Part shown: piece after piece, positions 25,446 to 34,209 of the stretch
Position numbering within the stretch: position 1 is the first letter of the stretch
Layout of the letters: each line of letters begins with the position of its first letter
From: Bacteroides intestinalis DSM 17393
GTDB lineage: Bacteria; Bacteroidota; Bacteroidia; Bacteroidales; Bacteroidaceae
Reading direction: 5' to 3'
NCBI RefSeq assembly: GCF_000172175.1
Contig: NZ_ABJL02000007.1
Span: forward strand, 806,001-870,000
Length of the DNA: 64,000 bases
Position numbers and translations under genes: made by a program
Notes under the pieces: model-generated
Databases searched by the model: none
What the model was told of the DNA's origin: nothing
The model's input: the letters and a program-made list of their open reading frames with translations, nothing else

Positions 25446-26480
25446 TTACTTTTCTTTTTCTTTCCGGGCTATTTCTTTCAGTTTATCTTCAATAGCCTTT
25501 TCATCTAGATTTTTTCCTTCTATTTTACCTGTAGGACTGATTAGGATATTGGCTGGGAGAGTATGTATGGAGAATAGTTTGGCAACATCTCCATCCCATC
25601 CAGAATATTCGCAAGTCTGTTCCCATTTCAAAGTATCTTGTTTAACTGCTTCCAACCATTTCTCCCTGTCCAAGTCAAGGGAAATACCCATTAATGCGAA
25701 GTTTTTGTTCTTTTGTTCTTTCTTATAAATACGGCGGAACATTGCATTCTTTTCCCGGCTGATGGTATCCCATGAAGCCCAGAACTGTATCAGTAGATAT
25801 TTATCTTTGAAATCGGAACGATTGATATCTTTGCCTTCTGTATTGCGTATACGGAAATAAGGAGCTGTTTTTCCTATATCTACTTTTTCTTCTTCCTCAA
25901 TACGCTTTAGCAATGTTTCCATGTAAGGGCGGTCTTTCAGGTCACCGGTCATACGGTCGGTCAATTGTTTTATTTGTTCCAGATTGGGCTGGGGCTTCTG
26001 TACAAAGTATTTATCCAACAGATAAATGTTGGCTAATGAAGAGGGATGTTTGGTTATAAAATTCTCTACTTTCTCTTCCAAAGCTTTCTCGGAAGGTGTA
26101 CCCAGACCTTTCAGTTCTTGATTGAAGTCTGTTAGATCTTTGTTAGGAGCATTACCGCTGATTTGCAATGAGGACAGCTCAGCTGCGGATCCTTTTATTT
26201 GTATTTTATGTCCTTTATCCAGGAAGAGCGGGTATTCCGTTCCATCACTGAATAATAAGATTGTACTCACTAATGTATCAACGGAAAGCGTTGTAGAAAA
26301 TTTGTCGTTTTCGACAATCAGTGTATCCATACGGTCATACATTCTATCCGAACCATATAAATAGATGGTATCATTGCCCAATCCCTTGATTTCTCCGTTG
26401 AGACTGATACTGTCGGTTTTCTTTTCACTACAGGCAAAAAGGGCGATTAATAGAAAATATAATAGACAGACTTTCTTCAT
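25446..26480 (-). CDS. DUF4369/TlpA-type thioredoxin-fold lipoprotein lacking CXXC
   Basis: 344 aa from the ATG at 26480, which starts a lipoprotein signal ('LLIALFAC'). The N-terminal 100 residues match the DUF4369 pattern ('LNGEIKGLGNDTIYLYG'). The C-terminal half is a TlpA/AhpC-like thioredoxin fold ('GKDINRSDFKDKYLLIQFWASWDTISREKNAMF', cis-proline 'TLPANILI'). The redox CXXC is replaced by 'SWDT', so disulfide exchange is not expected. An upstream ATG at 26549 falls in the terminator of the preceding gene and is rejected. Likely a cell-envelope protein of unknown role. Confidence 0.82.
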   Translation of the reverse strand: MKKVCLLYFLLIALFACSEKKTDSISLNGEIKGLGNDTIYLYGSDRMYDRMDTLIVENDKFSTTLSVDTLVSTILLFSDGTEYPLFLDKGHKIQIKGSAAELSSLQISGNAPNKDLTDFNQELKGLGTPSEKALEEKVENFITKHPSSLANIYLLDKYFVQKPQPNLEQIKQLTDRMTGDLKDRPYMETLLKRIEEEEKVDIGKTAPYFRIRNTEGKDINRSDFKDKYLLIQFWASWDTISREKNAMFRRIYKKEQKNKNFALMGISLDLDREKWLEAVKQDTLKWEQTCEYSGWDGDVAKLFSIHTLPANILISPTGKIEGKNLDEKAIEDKLKEIARKEKEK

Positions 26481-26533
26481 TTTGAAATACTTTTCCGCGA
26501 AAGTACGGCTTTTGCAGATAATAAAAAAGAAAT

Positions 26534-26557
26534 GCCCGACATTTCTCAATGTCGGGC
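26534..26557 (-). terminator. Rho-independent terminator after the TPR lipoprotein gene
   Basis: Perfect 10-bp stem GCCCGACATT / AATGTCGGGC with a 4-nt loop; on the - strand it is followed by ATTTCTTTTTTATT. It lies 50 bp past the stop of the 26607-28298 gene. Confidence 0.85.
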
Positions 26558-26606
26558 ACCCTATAGTTTTTTTAATAGGAACTAATTAATATGAGTTAAG
26601 AGCTCC

Positions 26607-28298
26607 TTACTGAGCGATGCTCATAAATTCTGCATTCGTGAAATACTTAGCAAATTCCAAGTCAGAAGCAGCTTTCTTAGCCAATGACGGTTCTTTAGCA
26701 ACAGCGTTCTTCAAACTGCTGGTTACCATAGAAGCATTGTTGGTTCTTGCACCTAATACAGCCATCAGGTAGTCAGTATAAGCGTCAGGTTTTGCTACAC
26801 TAGCCAAAGTGTTTTTAGCCTTGTTGTAGTCCTTAGCCAAGATCTGTGCCAAAGCAGCGCTGTTAGTCTTAGTGTCACCGAATGCGCTTACAGCTCTGTC
26901 ATATTGACCTTGAGCAATATACAGGTTACCCAGTGCTTCGTTCAGTTCTTTTGCACCTGAAGCTTTGCTCAGATAGCTTTCTGCAGCAGCTTTGTCACCC
27001 TTAGTCAGAGCGATCAAACCGAGATTCATATTAACTTCAGGAGCATCTTTGATAGAAGCAGCTTTCTTGAAGTAGCTTTCAGCTTTGTCAAGGTTACCTG
27101 CCTGATAAGCCAACTTACCTAAGTTGTTGTAAGCACGGAAATCGTTCGGATAGATTTGAGTAGCTTTAGTGAAGATGACTTCTTGCTTAGCCGGATCGTT
27201 AGTCAGTGTAGTTGCATACAGCAATTCTTCTATATTCAACTGCTTAGGATCAGATGCAGCCAGACTTGCAATTTCTTCGTCAGACTTACCGATGATTTCA
27301 TAGTTCAAAGTCAGACGTGAACGACGCAACTGCGGCAAAATGTCGTCAGCTAAGTTCTTGTAAACAGAAGAGATGTTCTTGATTTCCTGTTCTCTTTGTT
27401 CAGGATCAGAATACATAGACAGAACACGAAGGATCAGTTCTTTATCCTGGATATTGGATTTAGATACCAATTCCTGGAAACCTTGCCAGTCCTGAGCAGT
27501 GTATTTAGTATCGATAGCTGCGTCAACTTTAGATTTCTTTAAGTTCTGGTTGATAACTTTTGCAGTGTTATCCTGACGGTTTTCAGCCAACTTAGTGTTC
27601 AGGCTTACACCACCATCGGGAGATGCATAAGCAGAAATTTCAATGTTACTGATCTTCTTGTTTACAGCACCGTCTATATTCTTCACTTCTTCATTAAATT
27701 CCTTAGCGGTCTTCAATTCGCTGGCGCGAACGTTAGCTTGCTGGATAAGGAACATGATGTTAGCATCGTGTTTTTCCTTGATGATACGTTGGAAAGCATC
27801 GTCACCATTAGCAGGATTAGCACTGCCCAATGTCTGTCCAATCATTTCGGAAGTAGAAATCACACCATCAGCTACTTTTACAGCAGGGATAGTTACTGTT
27901 TTCTTGCCGATTGTAGCTTTGAACTCCAAATACAATTCAGACTTAGCCATTTCCGGAACATAGTCGAAAGAAGTTTTCATTGTGTAATTACCACCCATCT
28001 TGTAAGAGATAGTCTGGTCGTTACCTTCTACTTTTTCTCCTTGGAATACAGCAGGCTGACCTTTAGCTTCGCCACCATTCCATTTCAAAACCGGGGTTAC
28101 TTCCACTACGGCTTTCTTGTTAAAATACTTTTCAGGGAATTTTCCATTAATCGTGGCCGGTACTTTGCCGCCTATGGCTTCAAGAACCTGAGGAGTCACG
28201 GTGAAATAATCAGAGGATAATTCACCCATTTTGCTGCTACATGATGAAAGAGCAACAACCAGTGCCATTAACAAAGGCAGATACAATTTCTTAGTCAT
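26607..28298 (-). CDS. TPR lipoprotein with OmpA-like middle region
   Basis: 563 aa. Lipobox 'ALSSC' near residue 20; beta-rich N-terminal region (about 25-160); an OmpA-like segment (about 215-340; 'NIEISAYASPDGG', 'LAENRQDNTAKVI', 'RRSRLTLNYEIIG'); then TPR units from about 380 ('AYNNLGKLAYQAGNLDKAESYFKKA', 'LGNLYIAQGQYDRAVSAF'). Likely a periplasm-facing envelope lipoprotein that contacts peptidoglycan and partner proteins. It has its own promoter and a strong terminator, so it is monocistronic. Similar proteins are abundant in Bacteroides; a precise role is not known to me. Confidence 0.8.
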   Translation of the reverse strand: MTKKLYLPLLMALVVALSSCSSKMGELSSDYFTVTPQVLEAIGGKVPATINGKFPEKYFNKKAVVEVTPVLKWNGGEAKGQPAVFQGEKVEGNDQTISYKMGGNYTMKTSFDYVPEMAKSELYLEFKATIGKKTVTIPAVKVADGVISTSEMIGQTLGSANPANGDDAFQRIIKEKHDANIMFLIQQANVRASELKTAKEFNEEVKNIDGAVNKKISNIEISAYASPDGGVSLNTKLAENRQDNTAKVINQNLKKSKVDAAIDTKYTAQDWQGFQELVSKSNIQDKELILRVLSMYSDPEQREQEIKNISSVYKNLADDILPQLRRSRLTLNYEIIGKSDEEIASLAASDPKQLNIEELLYATTLTNDPAKQEVIFTKATQIYPNDFRAYNNLGKLAYQAGNLDKAESYFKKAASIKDAPEVNMNLGLIALTKGDKAAAESYLSKASGAKELNEALGNLYIAQGQYDRAVSAFGDTKTNSAALAQILAKDYNKAKNTLASVAKPDAYTDYLMAVLGARTNNASMVTSSLKNAVAKEPSLAKKAASDLEFAKYFTNAEFMSIAQ

Positions 28299-28380
28299 CT
28301 TAGGTATAAATTAATTGTTTGTAATTGAAATTAGTCTACTCGTTTTTCTTAGTGCCTATTACCACATAATAATAGCCTCG

Positions 28381-28388
28381 CAAAGATA
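28381..28388 (-). promoter_or_regulatory. -7 box of the TPR lipoprotein gene
   Basis: TATCTTTG on the - strand about 83 bp before the ATG. A TTG lies 15 bp upstream, shorter than the usual 19 bp, so the -33 element is uncertain. Confidence 0.5.
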
Positions 28389-28436
28389 TTAAATCTATCG
28401 GCACAATCTAACACGAATAGCCAATTTTATTATAAT

Positions 28437-29387
28437 TTAATGAAATCCTGTATCTTTTCTGTACTTAATGTTCCGTGGATGGTGCTCAATGATCTCACTT
28501 CGCAACATATTCCGGTCGATATGGGTGTAGATTTCAGTGGTCGCAATAGACTCGTGTCCCAGCATACATTGGATGGCGCGGAGGTTGGCACCTCCTTCCA
28601 ACAAGTGGGTGGCGAAGGAATGGCGGAAGGTGTGCGGACTGATATTTTTGGTGATGCCGGCTTTCTCTGCCAGCTCTTTAATCAGGTGAAAAACCATGAT
28701 GCGGGAAATGCTATTTCCCCATCGGGCAAGAAAAACGTAATCTTCAAATCCTTTCTTTATTTTACCAAGATTGCGGTCGAGCAGCCAGTATTTTATTTCT
28801 TTGATGGCACGGGGAGAAATAGGGACTAAACGCTGTTTGCTGCCTTTTCCTTCTACCTTGATAAAACCCTCGTCAAAGTAGAGCTCGGATAACTTCAGGT
28901 TACAAAGTTCCGAGACACGCAATCCGCAGCTGTATAGGGTTTCCAGGATGGCACGGTTGCGTTGTCCTTCCTTCTTGCTCATGTCTACGGTGGAGATAAT
29001 AGTATCTATTTCTTCGACGGTAAGCACTTCGGGTAGTTTGAATCCGATTTTAGGACCTTCGAGTAGTTCGCTGGGATCATCTTCTCGATAGTCTGCCATG
29101 ACCAGAAAGTGGAAGAAAGATTTTATTCCCGACAGGATACGTGCTTGCGAGCGGGGATGAATACCGATGTCGTGTAATCCGGCAGCAAAGCGTTGCAAAT
29201 CATCCAGAGTCACAGCCAGCATATCGATGTTTTCTGTTTTCAGAAAACACAGCAGTTTGTTAAGATCGGTCAGGTAGGCATCAAGCGTATTGGCAGAAAG
29301 AGCCTTTTCTAACTTTAAATATTGCTGGTACTTTCTGATTATCAACGCTTGTCTCTCGTTATTCGTTGATTTTTCTTCTGTTTTCAT
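28437..29387 (-). CDS. xerD: Site-specific tyrosine recombinase XerD-like
   Basis: 316 aa. N-terminal SAM-like core-binding domain ('YLKLEKALSANTLDAYLTDLNKLLCFL') and C-terminal catalytic domain with all tyrosine-recombinase residues: R in 'SCGLRVSEL', K in 'VEGKGSKQR', HxxR in 'SPHTFRHSFATHLLEGG', H in 'LGHESIATTEIYTH' with the nucleophile Y in the same stretch. Length and uninterrupted context (no adjacent transposon genes or terminal repeats) favour the chromosomal dimer-resolution recombinase rather than a mobile integrase. It is divergent from aroQ. Confidence 0.88.
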   Translation of the reverse strand: MKTEEKSTNNERQALIIRKYQQYLKLEKALSANTLDAYLTDLNKLLCFLKTENIDMLAVTLDDLQRFAAGLHDIGIHPRSQARILSGIKSFFHFLVMADYREDDPSELLEGPKIGFKLPEVLTVEEIDTIISTVDMSKKEGQRNRAILETLYSCGLRVSELCNLKLSELYFDEGFIKVEGKGSKQRLVPISPRAIKEIKYWLLDRNLGKIKKGFEDYVFLARWGNSISRIMVFHLIKELAEKAGITKNISPHTFRHSFATHLLEGGANLRAIQCMLGHESIATTEIYTHIDRNMLRSEIIEHHPRNIKYRKDTGFH

Positions 29388-29447
29388 TTCTTTTTTCTAC
29401 CTTTGCTCCGCGAAAATAGGCTGCACTTTAGCAGAATACTGATAAAT

Positions 29448-29478
29448 TTGCTTCTGCGTACGGTCTGCACTATCTTTG
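29448..29478 (+). promoter_or_regulatory. aroQ promoter
   Basis: TTG at 29448-29450, a 20-bp spacer, TATCTTTG at 29471-29478. A second TACCTTTG lies at 29398-29405. The resulting leader (about 140 nt) contains the 11-bp tandem repeats. Confidence 0.65.
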
Positions 29479-29552
29479 CAACTCGATTTAAATATTTCTT
29501 AGGGCATATCTGAGCCGTGTCTGCTCCGTATTCGCTCCGTATCTATACACTT

Positions 29553-29596
29553 GGACTTGGTACGGACTTGGTACGGACTTGGTACGGAGCAGGTAC
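29553..29596. repeat. 11-bp tandem repeat in the aroQ leader
   Basis: GGACTTGGTAC repeated three times exactly (29553-29585), then a diverged fourth unit GGAGCAGGTAC (29586-29596). It lies 30 bp before the aroQ ATG. Copy number is low and there are no spacers, so it is not CRISPR. Confidence 0.9.
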
Positions 29597-29626
29597 TTCC
29601 GGGACAAAGGTATAAAAAATTGTGTT

Positions 29627-30049
29627 ATGAGGATACAAATAATTAATGGCCCGAATATCAATCTGCTGGGCAAACGTGAACCTTCCATTTACGGCAGTGT
29701 TACTTTTGAAGATTACCTTGCCGAACTTCGTCAGAAGTATACTGATATACAGATAGACTACTTTCAGTCGAACATTGAAGGAGAGCTGATAGATAAGATT
29801 CAGCAAACCGGTTTTGATGTAGATGGGATTATCCTGAATGCGGGTGCCTACACGCATACCTCTATCGCCCTGCAGGATGCTATCCGTTCGGTTACTTCTC
29901 CGGTTATCGAGGTACATATTTCTAATGTGCATGCTCGTGAGGCTTTCCGTCATGTATCTATGATAGCTTGCGCCTGCAAAGGCGTTATCTGCGGTTTCGG
30001 GTTGAACTCCTACCGCCTGGCACTGGAAGCGTTGATAAGTGATAAATGA
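29627..30049 (+). CDS. aroQ: Type II 3-dehydroquinate dehydratase
   Basis: 140 aa from the ATG at 29627, which gives the standard N-terminus 'MRIQIINGPNINLLGKREP'. It dehydrates 3-dehydroquinate to 3-dehydroshikimate in the cytosolic shikimate pathway. Motifs: catalytic Tyr in 'REPSIYG', 'NAGAYTHTSIALQDA', catalytic His in 'VEVHISNVHAREAFR'. Family-typical length of the dodecameric type II enzyme. Pyruvate kinase follows after 22 bp, so they are likely co-transcribed, although the pathways are only indirectly linked through PEP. Confidence 0.95.
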   Translation: MRIQIINGPNINLLGKREPSIYGSVTFEDYLAELRQKYTDIQIDYFQSNIEGELIDKIQQTGFDVDGIILNAGAYTHTSIALQDAIRSVTSPVIEVHISNVHAREAFRHVSMIACACKGVICGFGLNSYRLALEALISDK

Positions 30050-30071
30050 TTAAATAAATAGGTATAAGATT

Positions 30072-31529
30072 ATGTTATTAAAACAGACTAAGATCGTTGC
30101 AACCATTTCTGATAAACGCTGCGACGTTGATTTTATAAAAGGCTTGTTTGAAGCCGGTATGAATGTGGTGCGTATGAACACGGCACATCTCGGCCGCGAA
30201 GGCTCGGAGATGTTGATAAATAATGTGCGTGCGGTATCTAATCGCATAGCTATCCTGATGGATACTAAGGGACCGGAGGTGCGCACTACCATCTGTGCTG
30301 AACCTATTCCGTATAAAGTAGGGGATAAGGTAAAAGTAGTAGGTAATCCCGATTTGGACACTACGCGCGAATGTATTTCTGTCTCTTATCCGAACTTTGT
30401 GCACGATGTGGCTGTCGGCATACATATTCTTATAGATGATGGCGATCTGGAAATGGTCGTTGTGGAAAAGACGGATGATTATCTGGTGTGTGAGATACAA
30501 AATGATGCTACTCTGGGAAGTCGTAAGAGTGTAAATGTACCGGGTGTACGTATCAATCTTCCTTCTCTGACGGAGAAGGACCGTACAAATATCCTGTATG
30601 CCATTGAGAAAGATATTGATTTTATTGCTCACTCTTTTGTACGTAATAAACAGGATGTTCTGGATATAAAGGAAATACTGGATGCCCATAACAGCGATAT
30701 CAGGATTGTTGCCAAGATAGAAAATCAGGAAGGCGTTGATAACATCGATGAAATTCTGGAAGTAGCTGACGGTGTGATGGTAGCTCGCGGTGACTTGGGC
30801 ATTGAAGTTCCGCAAGAACGTATTCCCGGTATCCAGCGTGTGCTCATCCGTAAATGTATTCTGGCTAAGAAGCCGGTAATTGTGGCTACTCAGATGCTTC
30901 ATACGATGATTACGAATCCGCGTCCTACCCGTGCAGAGGTAACGGACATTGCAAATGCTATCTATTACCGTACGGATGCTTTGATGCTGAGCGGTGAAAC
31001 AGCTTATGGTAAATATCCGTTGGATGCTGTGAAAACCATGACAAAGGTTGCCGCACAGGCAGAAAAAGATAAATTGGCTGATAATGATATCCGAATTCCG
31101 TTGGATGAAAACAGCAATGATGTGACAGCTTTCCTCGCAAAGCAAGCAGTAAAGGCTACTTCAAAGTTGAAGATACGTGCGATCATTACTGATAGTTACA
31201 GTGGACGTACAGCCCGTAATCTGGCTGCATTCCGTGGTAAATATCCGGTGTTGGCTATTTGTTATAAGGAAAAGACCATGCGTCATCTGGCACTTTCTTA
31301 TGGCGTGGAAGCCATTTATATGCCGGAGCTTGCTAACGGACAAGAATATTACTTTGCAGCTTTGCGCCGTCTGCTGAAAGAAGGCCGTCTGTGCGAGACT
31401 GATATGGTCGGTTATCTAAGTAGCGGCAAAGCCGGTACACATACTTCTTTCCTTGAAATTAACGTAGTGGGAGATGCTTTGAAGTATGCAGAAGAAAGTG
31501 TATTGCCCAATAAGAATAGATACCTTTGA
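30072..31529 (+). CDS. pyk: Pyruvate kinase
   Basis: 485 aa; converts PEP + ADP to pyruvate + ATP. Motifs in order: 'TKGPEVRT', 'IAKIENQEGVDNIDEIL'-type signature (catalytic Lys), 'VARGDLGIEVP', and 'TQMLHTMITNPRPTRAEVTD' followed by 'DALMLSGETAYGKYP'. The N-terminal substrate motif reads 'VRMNTAHLG', where most enzymes have NFSHG; this variant is seen in other Bacteroidota. The C-terminal allosteric domain is present. It ends in a region of TTGACAATTGACA repeats. Confidence 0.95.
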   Translation: MLLKQTKIVATISDKRCDVDFIKGLFEAGMNVVRMNTAHLGREGSEMLINNVRAVSNRIAILMDTKGPEVRTTICAEPIPYKVGDKVKVVGNPDLDTTRECISVSYPNFVHDVAVGIHILIDDGDLEMVVVEKTDDYLVCEIQNDATLGSRKSVNVPGVRINLPSLTEKDRTNILYAIEKDIDFIAHSFVRNKQDVLDIKEILDAHNSDIRIVAKIENQEGVDNIDEILEVADGVMVARGDLGIEVPQERIPGIQRVLIRKCILAKKPVIVATQMLHTMITNPRPTRAEVTDIANAIYYRTDALMLSGETAYGKYPLDAVKTMTKVAAQAEKDKLADNDIRIPLDENSNDVTAFLAKQAVKATSKLKIRAIITDSYSGRTARNLAAFRGKYPVLAICYKEKTMRHLALSYGVEAIYMPELANGQEYYFAALRRLLKEGRLCETDMVGYLSSGKAGTHTSFLEINVVGDALKYAEESVLPNKNRYL

Positions 31530-31530
31530 T

Positions 31531-31606
31531 TAATTGACAATTGACAGTTGACAATTACTATGCAGTGTGACAGCGCAGCTAATTGTCAATTGTCAATTAT
31601 CAATTG
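31531..31606. repeat. TAATTGTCAATTGTCAATT-type inverted repeat cluster
   Basis: Arms of 27 nt at 31531-31557 and 31580-31606 are complementary with a few mismatches around a GC-richer 22-nt loop; further TTGTCAAT copies run to about 31628. It fills the whole gap between pyk and the methyltransferase. It could form a long hairpin ending pyk transcription. Confidence 0.7.
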
Positions 31607-31629
31607 TCAATAGTTAATTGTCGATTGTT

Positions 31630-32259
31630 ATGACCATAGACGAATATATTTTACAGCATATCGATGATGGAGGCGATTATCTGAAAGCTCTTTATCGGGA
31701 TACGCACCTTAAATTGCTGTATCCGCGTATGGCGTCAGGACACTTGCAGGGTCGGATGCTGAAGATGTTTGTCAGGATGATTCGTCCCCGGAGAATATTG
31801 GAAATCGGTACATATAGCGGTTATTCAGCTCTTTGCATGGCCGAAGGGTTGCCGGAAGACGGAATGTTGTATACGTTTGAGATTAATGATGAGCAGGAGG
31901 ACTTCACACGCCCTTGGCTGGAAAATTCTGTTTATGCAGATAAAATTAAGTTTTATATAGGTAATGCCTTGGAAATGGTCCCACAGTTTGATCTCACTTT
32001 TGATCTTGCTTTTATTGATGGTGATAAGCGCAGGTATATAGACTATTATGAAATGGTGCTGCCACGTCTGTCTGATGGTGGTTATATCCTTGCTGATAAC
32101 ACCTTGTGGGATGGACATGTGCTTGAAGAACAACCGCATCGCACCGACTTGCAAACCATCGGCATCAAGGCTTTCAATGACCTTATTGCACAAGATTCGA
32201 GGGTGGAAAAGGTGATCCTTCCTTTGCGTGACGGACTGACGATTATACGTAAGAAATGA
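31630..32259 (+). CDS. Class I SAM-dependent O-methyltransferase (CCoAOMT-like)
   Basis: 209 aa from the ATG at 31630. Motifs of the caffeoyl-CoA/catechol O-methyltransferase branch: SAM loop 'ILEIGTYSGYSALCMAEGL', 'YTFEINDEQED', metal-site 'FDLAFIDGDKRRYIDYYE' and 'GGYILADNTLWDG'. A cytosolic methyltransferase of unknown small-molecule substrate; the plant-type name reflects the fold only. Its stop is only 3 bp from the stop of the convergent sensor gene, with no terminator between. Confidence 0.88.
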   Translation: MTIDEYILQHIDDGGDYLKALYRDTHLKLLYPRMASGHLQGRMLKMFVRMIRPRRILEIGTYSGYSALCMAEGLPEDGMLYTFEINDEQEDFTRPWLENSVYADKIKFYIGNALEMVPQFDLTFDLAFIDGDKRRYIDYYEMVLPRLSDGGYILADNTLWDGHVLEEQPHRTDLQTIGIKAFNDLIAQDSRVEKVILPLRDGLTIIRKK

Positions 32260-32262
32260 TAT

Positions 32263-34209
32263 TTAAGCCAGCGGATAGGTGATTGTAACCACTTTTTGTT
32301 CTCCTTCCGAAACCAGATAGCTTCCTTTAAATGCTTCCAGACAAAGTTTGTTGATGTCATGCAGGATGCGTTGCTCCTGTTCGTCTTTCCATATATGGTA
32401 AAGTGGACTTCCTGTGACAGTAATTCTGAGGTATTGCCCCTCTTTTGTCAGTGTATATTCTACTTGGCAAATATCTCCGGTATACAATTTGGGTACGCAC
32501 AATAGTGATGACAGTACTTTGAGGAACCATCTGCTATCTGCCTGAATGGGTAATATCTCTAAATCTGTATGGAAGTATGCATTCACCATTTTTGTTTGCA
32601 TATTTACCATCATTTTTACTTCCCGACAGAGTTCCACGGCATCACATTCTTGTACGTTAAATCGCATCATTCCTGCTTCAAGACGTGATAAATCAAGGAT
32701 ATTGTTTATCAAGGCCAGTAACTTTTCAGAATTATGCTTTATGGTAACCGAGTATTCCTGTATTTCTTCTTCGGAAAGGTTTTTCTCGGTGGACAACAAT
32801 TCAGAGAAGCCTACGACGGTATTCAGTGGTATACGGATCTCGTAAGTGATATTTTTCAGAAAATACTCTTTCATTTTATCTGTTGCTTCTATCGTTTCTA
32901 ATGCTTGCCGGGTTTCTTCCTCCGAACGACGTAGTTGCCGGTGAATACGAAAGGCACGTATGATGGCAAGAAGCATGAGGATCAGTATGATGGCAGAGGC
33001 TCCGACGTATATCCAGCGATATTGTTTGGTCAGTAGTTCCTTGTCTAATAACGCTTTCTGGATTTTATAGTTGGCCTGATATACTTCTTCATGGCGTTGC
33101 AGCATATCCTGATTGAGAGAATCTCCTTTTAGGGCTGCTGTTTTATAAATATTGGCTGCTTCTTCATATCGACCGGCTTCTAGCATAGCTTCTGCTTTCA
33201 TCTTAAGGATACTATTTTCGTGAAAGGGTTCTGCTCCTTGGCAGGATGATAAGGCCAGATCGAAGGCTTGGAAACATTTGTCCCAGTCTTTTATAAGTTT
33301 ATAATATACCCCCCATAAAGCATGGTAATCAATATAGTAGCTGAAATATATTTCTTTATCGTAATATTTCTTTGCTATTGTCAGGTGCATTTTAAGATTA
33401 TCTTTGTCTTTGGTTTTAGCATAAACCATACCGAAAGATACTTCTATTTCTAAATAGATGTTTTTCAGTACATTGATAGATTGTGTGTCCTCTTTTATCA
33501 ACTTTTCCACTACCTTTTGTTGCTGCTCTAATTCGCTGAGGGCTTCTATATATTTCTGTTGCGACAGATATATTTCAGCTAGGCTTTTGTGTATCAGTAG
33601 GAGAGAATAATTGTTGGCATTCGGATTTATAGTCAAAGCTTGTTTATAGCTTGCAATCGCTTCATCATATTGCTCTGCAAAATTTTGTGCCTGCGCCAAG
33701 GCTATGAGTGAAACGAATACTCCCCTGTCATACTTGATCCGTATGGATTCTTTTTGCATTTCTTTGGCCTGCATAATGGCGTATTCCGTATCTCCCTGGG
33801 CACACCTGGCTTGTAGGATGGATAACCAGATGGTATAATAGAGTGAGTAATTTTTATATCGGTAGCTGGCTTCCTTCAGGTTCAGAAAACATCGTTCCAT
33901 CTCAGACGCTTCAGCCCGGAATTCATAGTGACGGCAGTAATCAAAAAGGACGTATAACTCTTCTTCATGTATCCCTTTTTGTCTGGATAGCGCAAGAGCT
34001 GAGTCCAGGAATTCTAAAGCTATATCTTTGCCCATATATTGCTGGAATGCATTTCTCAATATCTTTGAGCGGAGTGTATCGTTTGACTCAAATTTGACGG
34101 TCTGAAAGATGCTGTCACGGAATTGCTTGTCCGTTGAGATAGATGATTCTGCTCTTATCTGGAAAAGTATTCCTATTATAAACAAAAGTATAAATATTAT
34201 TTTCTTCAT
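32263..34209 (-). CDS. TPR sensor with degenerate histidine-kinase module (pseudokinase)
   Basis: 648 aa. Signal peptide (1-20), TPR-like helical repeats (about 30-420), a membrane helix (about 425-447, 'IYVGASAIILILMLLAIIRAF'), coiled coil, then a kinase-like module. The H-box reads 'NITYEIRIPLN': the phospho-acceptor His is Tyr456. The ATPase N-box Asn is missing ('KVLSSLLCVPKLY') and no G1/G2 glycine boxes are visible, so phosphotransfer looks impossible. The start at 34209 overlaps the stop of the intact kinase upstream (ATGA), so the two are made together. Likely a regulatory partner of that kinase. No response regulator gene is nearby. Confidence 0.82.
   Translation of the reverse strand: MKKIIFILLFIIGILFQIRAESSISTDKQFRDSIFQTVKFESNDTLRSKILRNAFQQYMGKDIALEFLDSALALSRQKGIHEEELYVLFDYCRHYEFRAEASEMERCFLNLKEASYRYKNYSLYYTIWLSILQARCAQGDTEYAIMQAKEMQKESIRIKYDRGVFVSLIALAQAQNFAEQYDEAIASYKQALTINPNANNYSLLLIHKSLAEIYLSQQKYIEALSELEQQQKVVEKLIKEDTQSINVLKNIYLEIEVSFGMVYAKTKDKDNLKMHLTIAKKYYDKEIYFSYYIDYHALWGVYYKLIKDWDKCFQAFDLALSSCQGAEPFHENSILKMKAEAMLEAGRYEEAANIYKTAALKGDSLNQDMLQRHEEVYQANYKIQKALLDKELLTKQYRWIYVGASAIILILMLLAIIRAFRIHRQLRRSEEETRQALETIEATDKMKEYFLKNITYEIRIPLNTVVGFSELLSTEKNLSEEEIQEYSVTIKHNSEKLLALINNILDLSRLEAGMMRFNVQECDAVELCREVKMMVNMQTKMVNAYFHTDLEILPIQADSRWFLKVLSSLLCVPKLYTGDICQVEYTLTKEGQYLRITVTGSPLYHIWKDEQEQRILHDINKLCLEAFKGSYLVSEGEQKVVTITYPLA

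Noticed and set aside
28437..29387. Tyrosine recombinase as the integrase of a mobile element
   Set aside because: Sequence and length fit housekeeping XerD; no attachment repeats, transposase or conjugation genes are seen nearby.
29553..29596. Tandem repeat as a mini CRISPR array
   Set aside because: Units are 11 bp, directly adjacent without spacers, and no cas genes are present.
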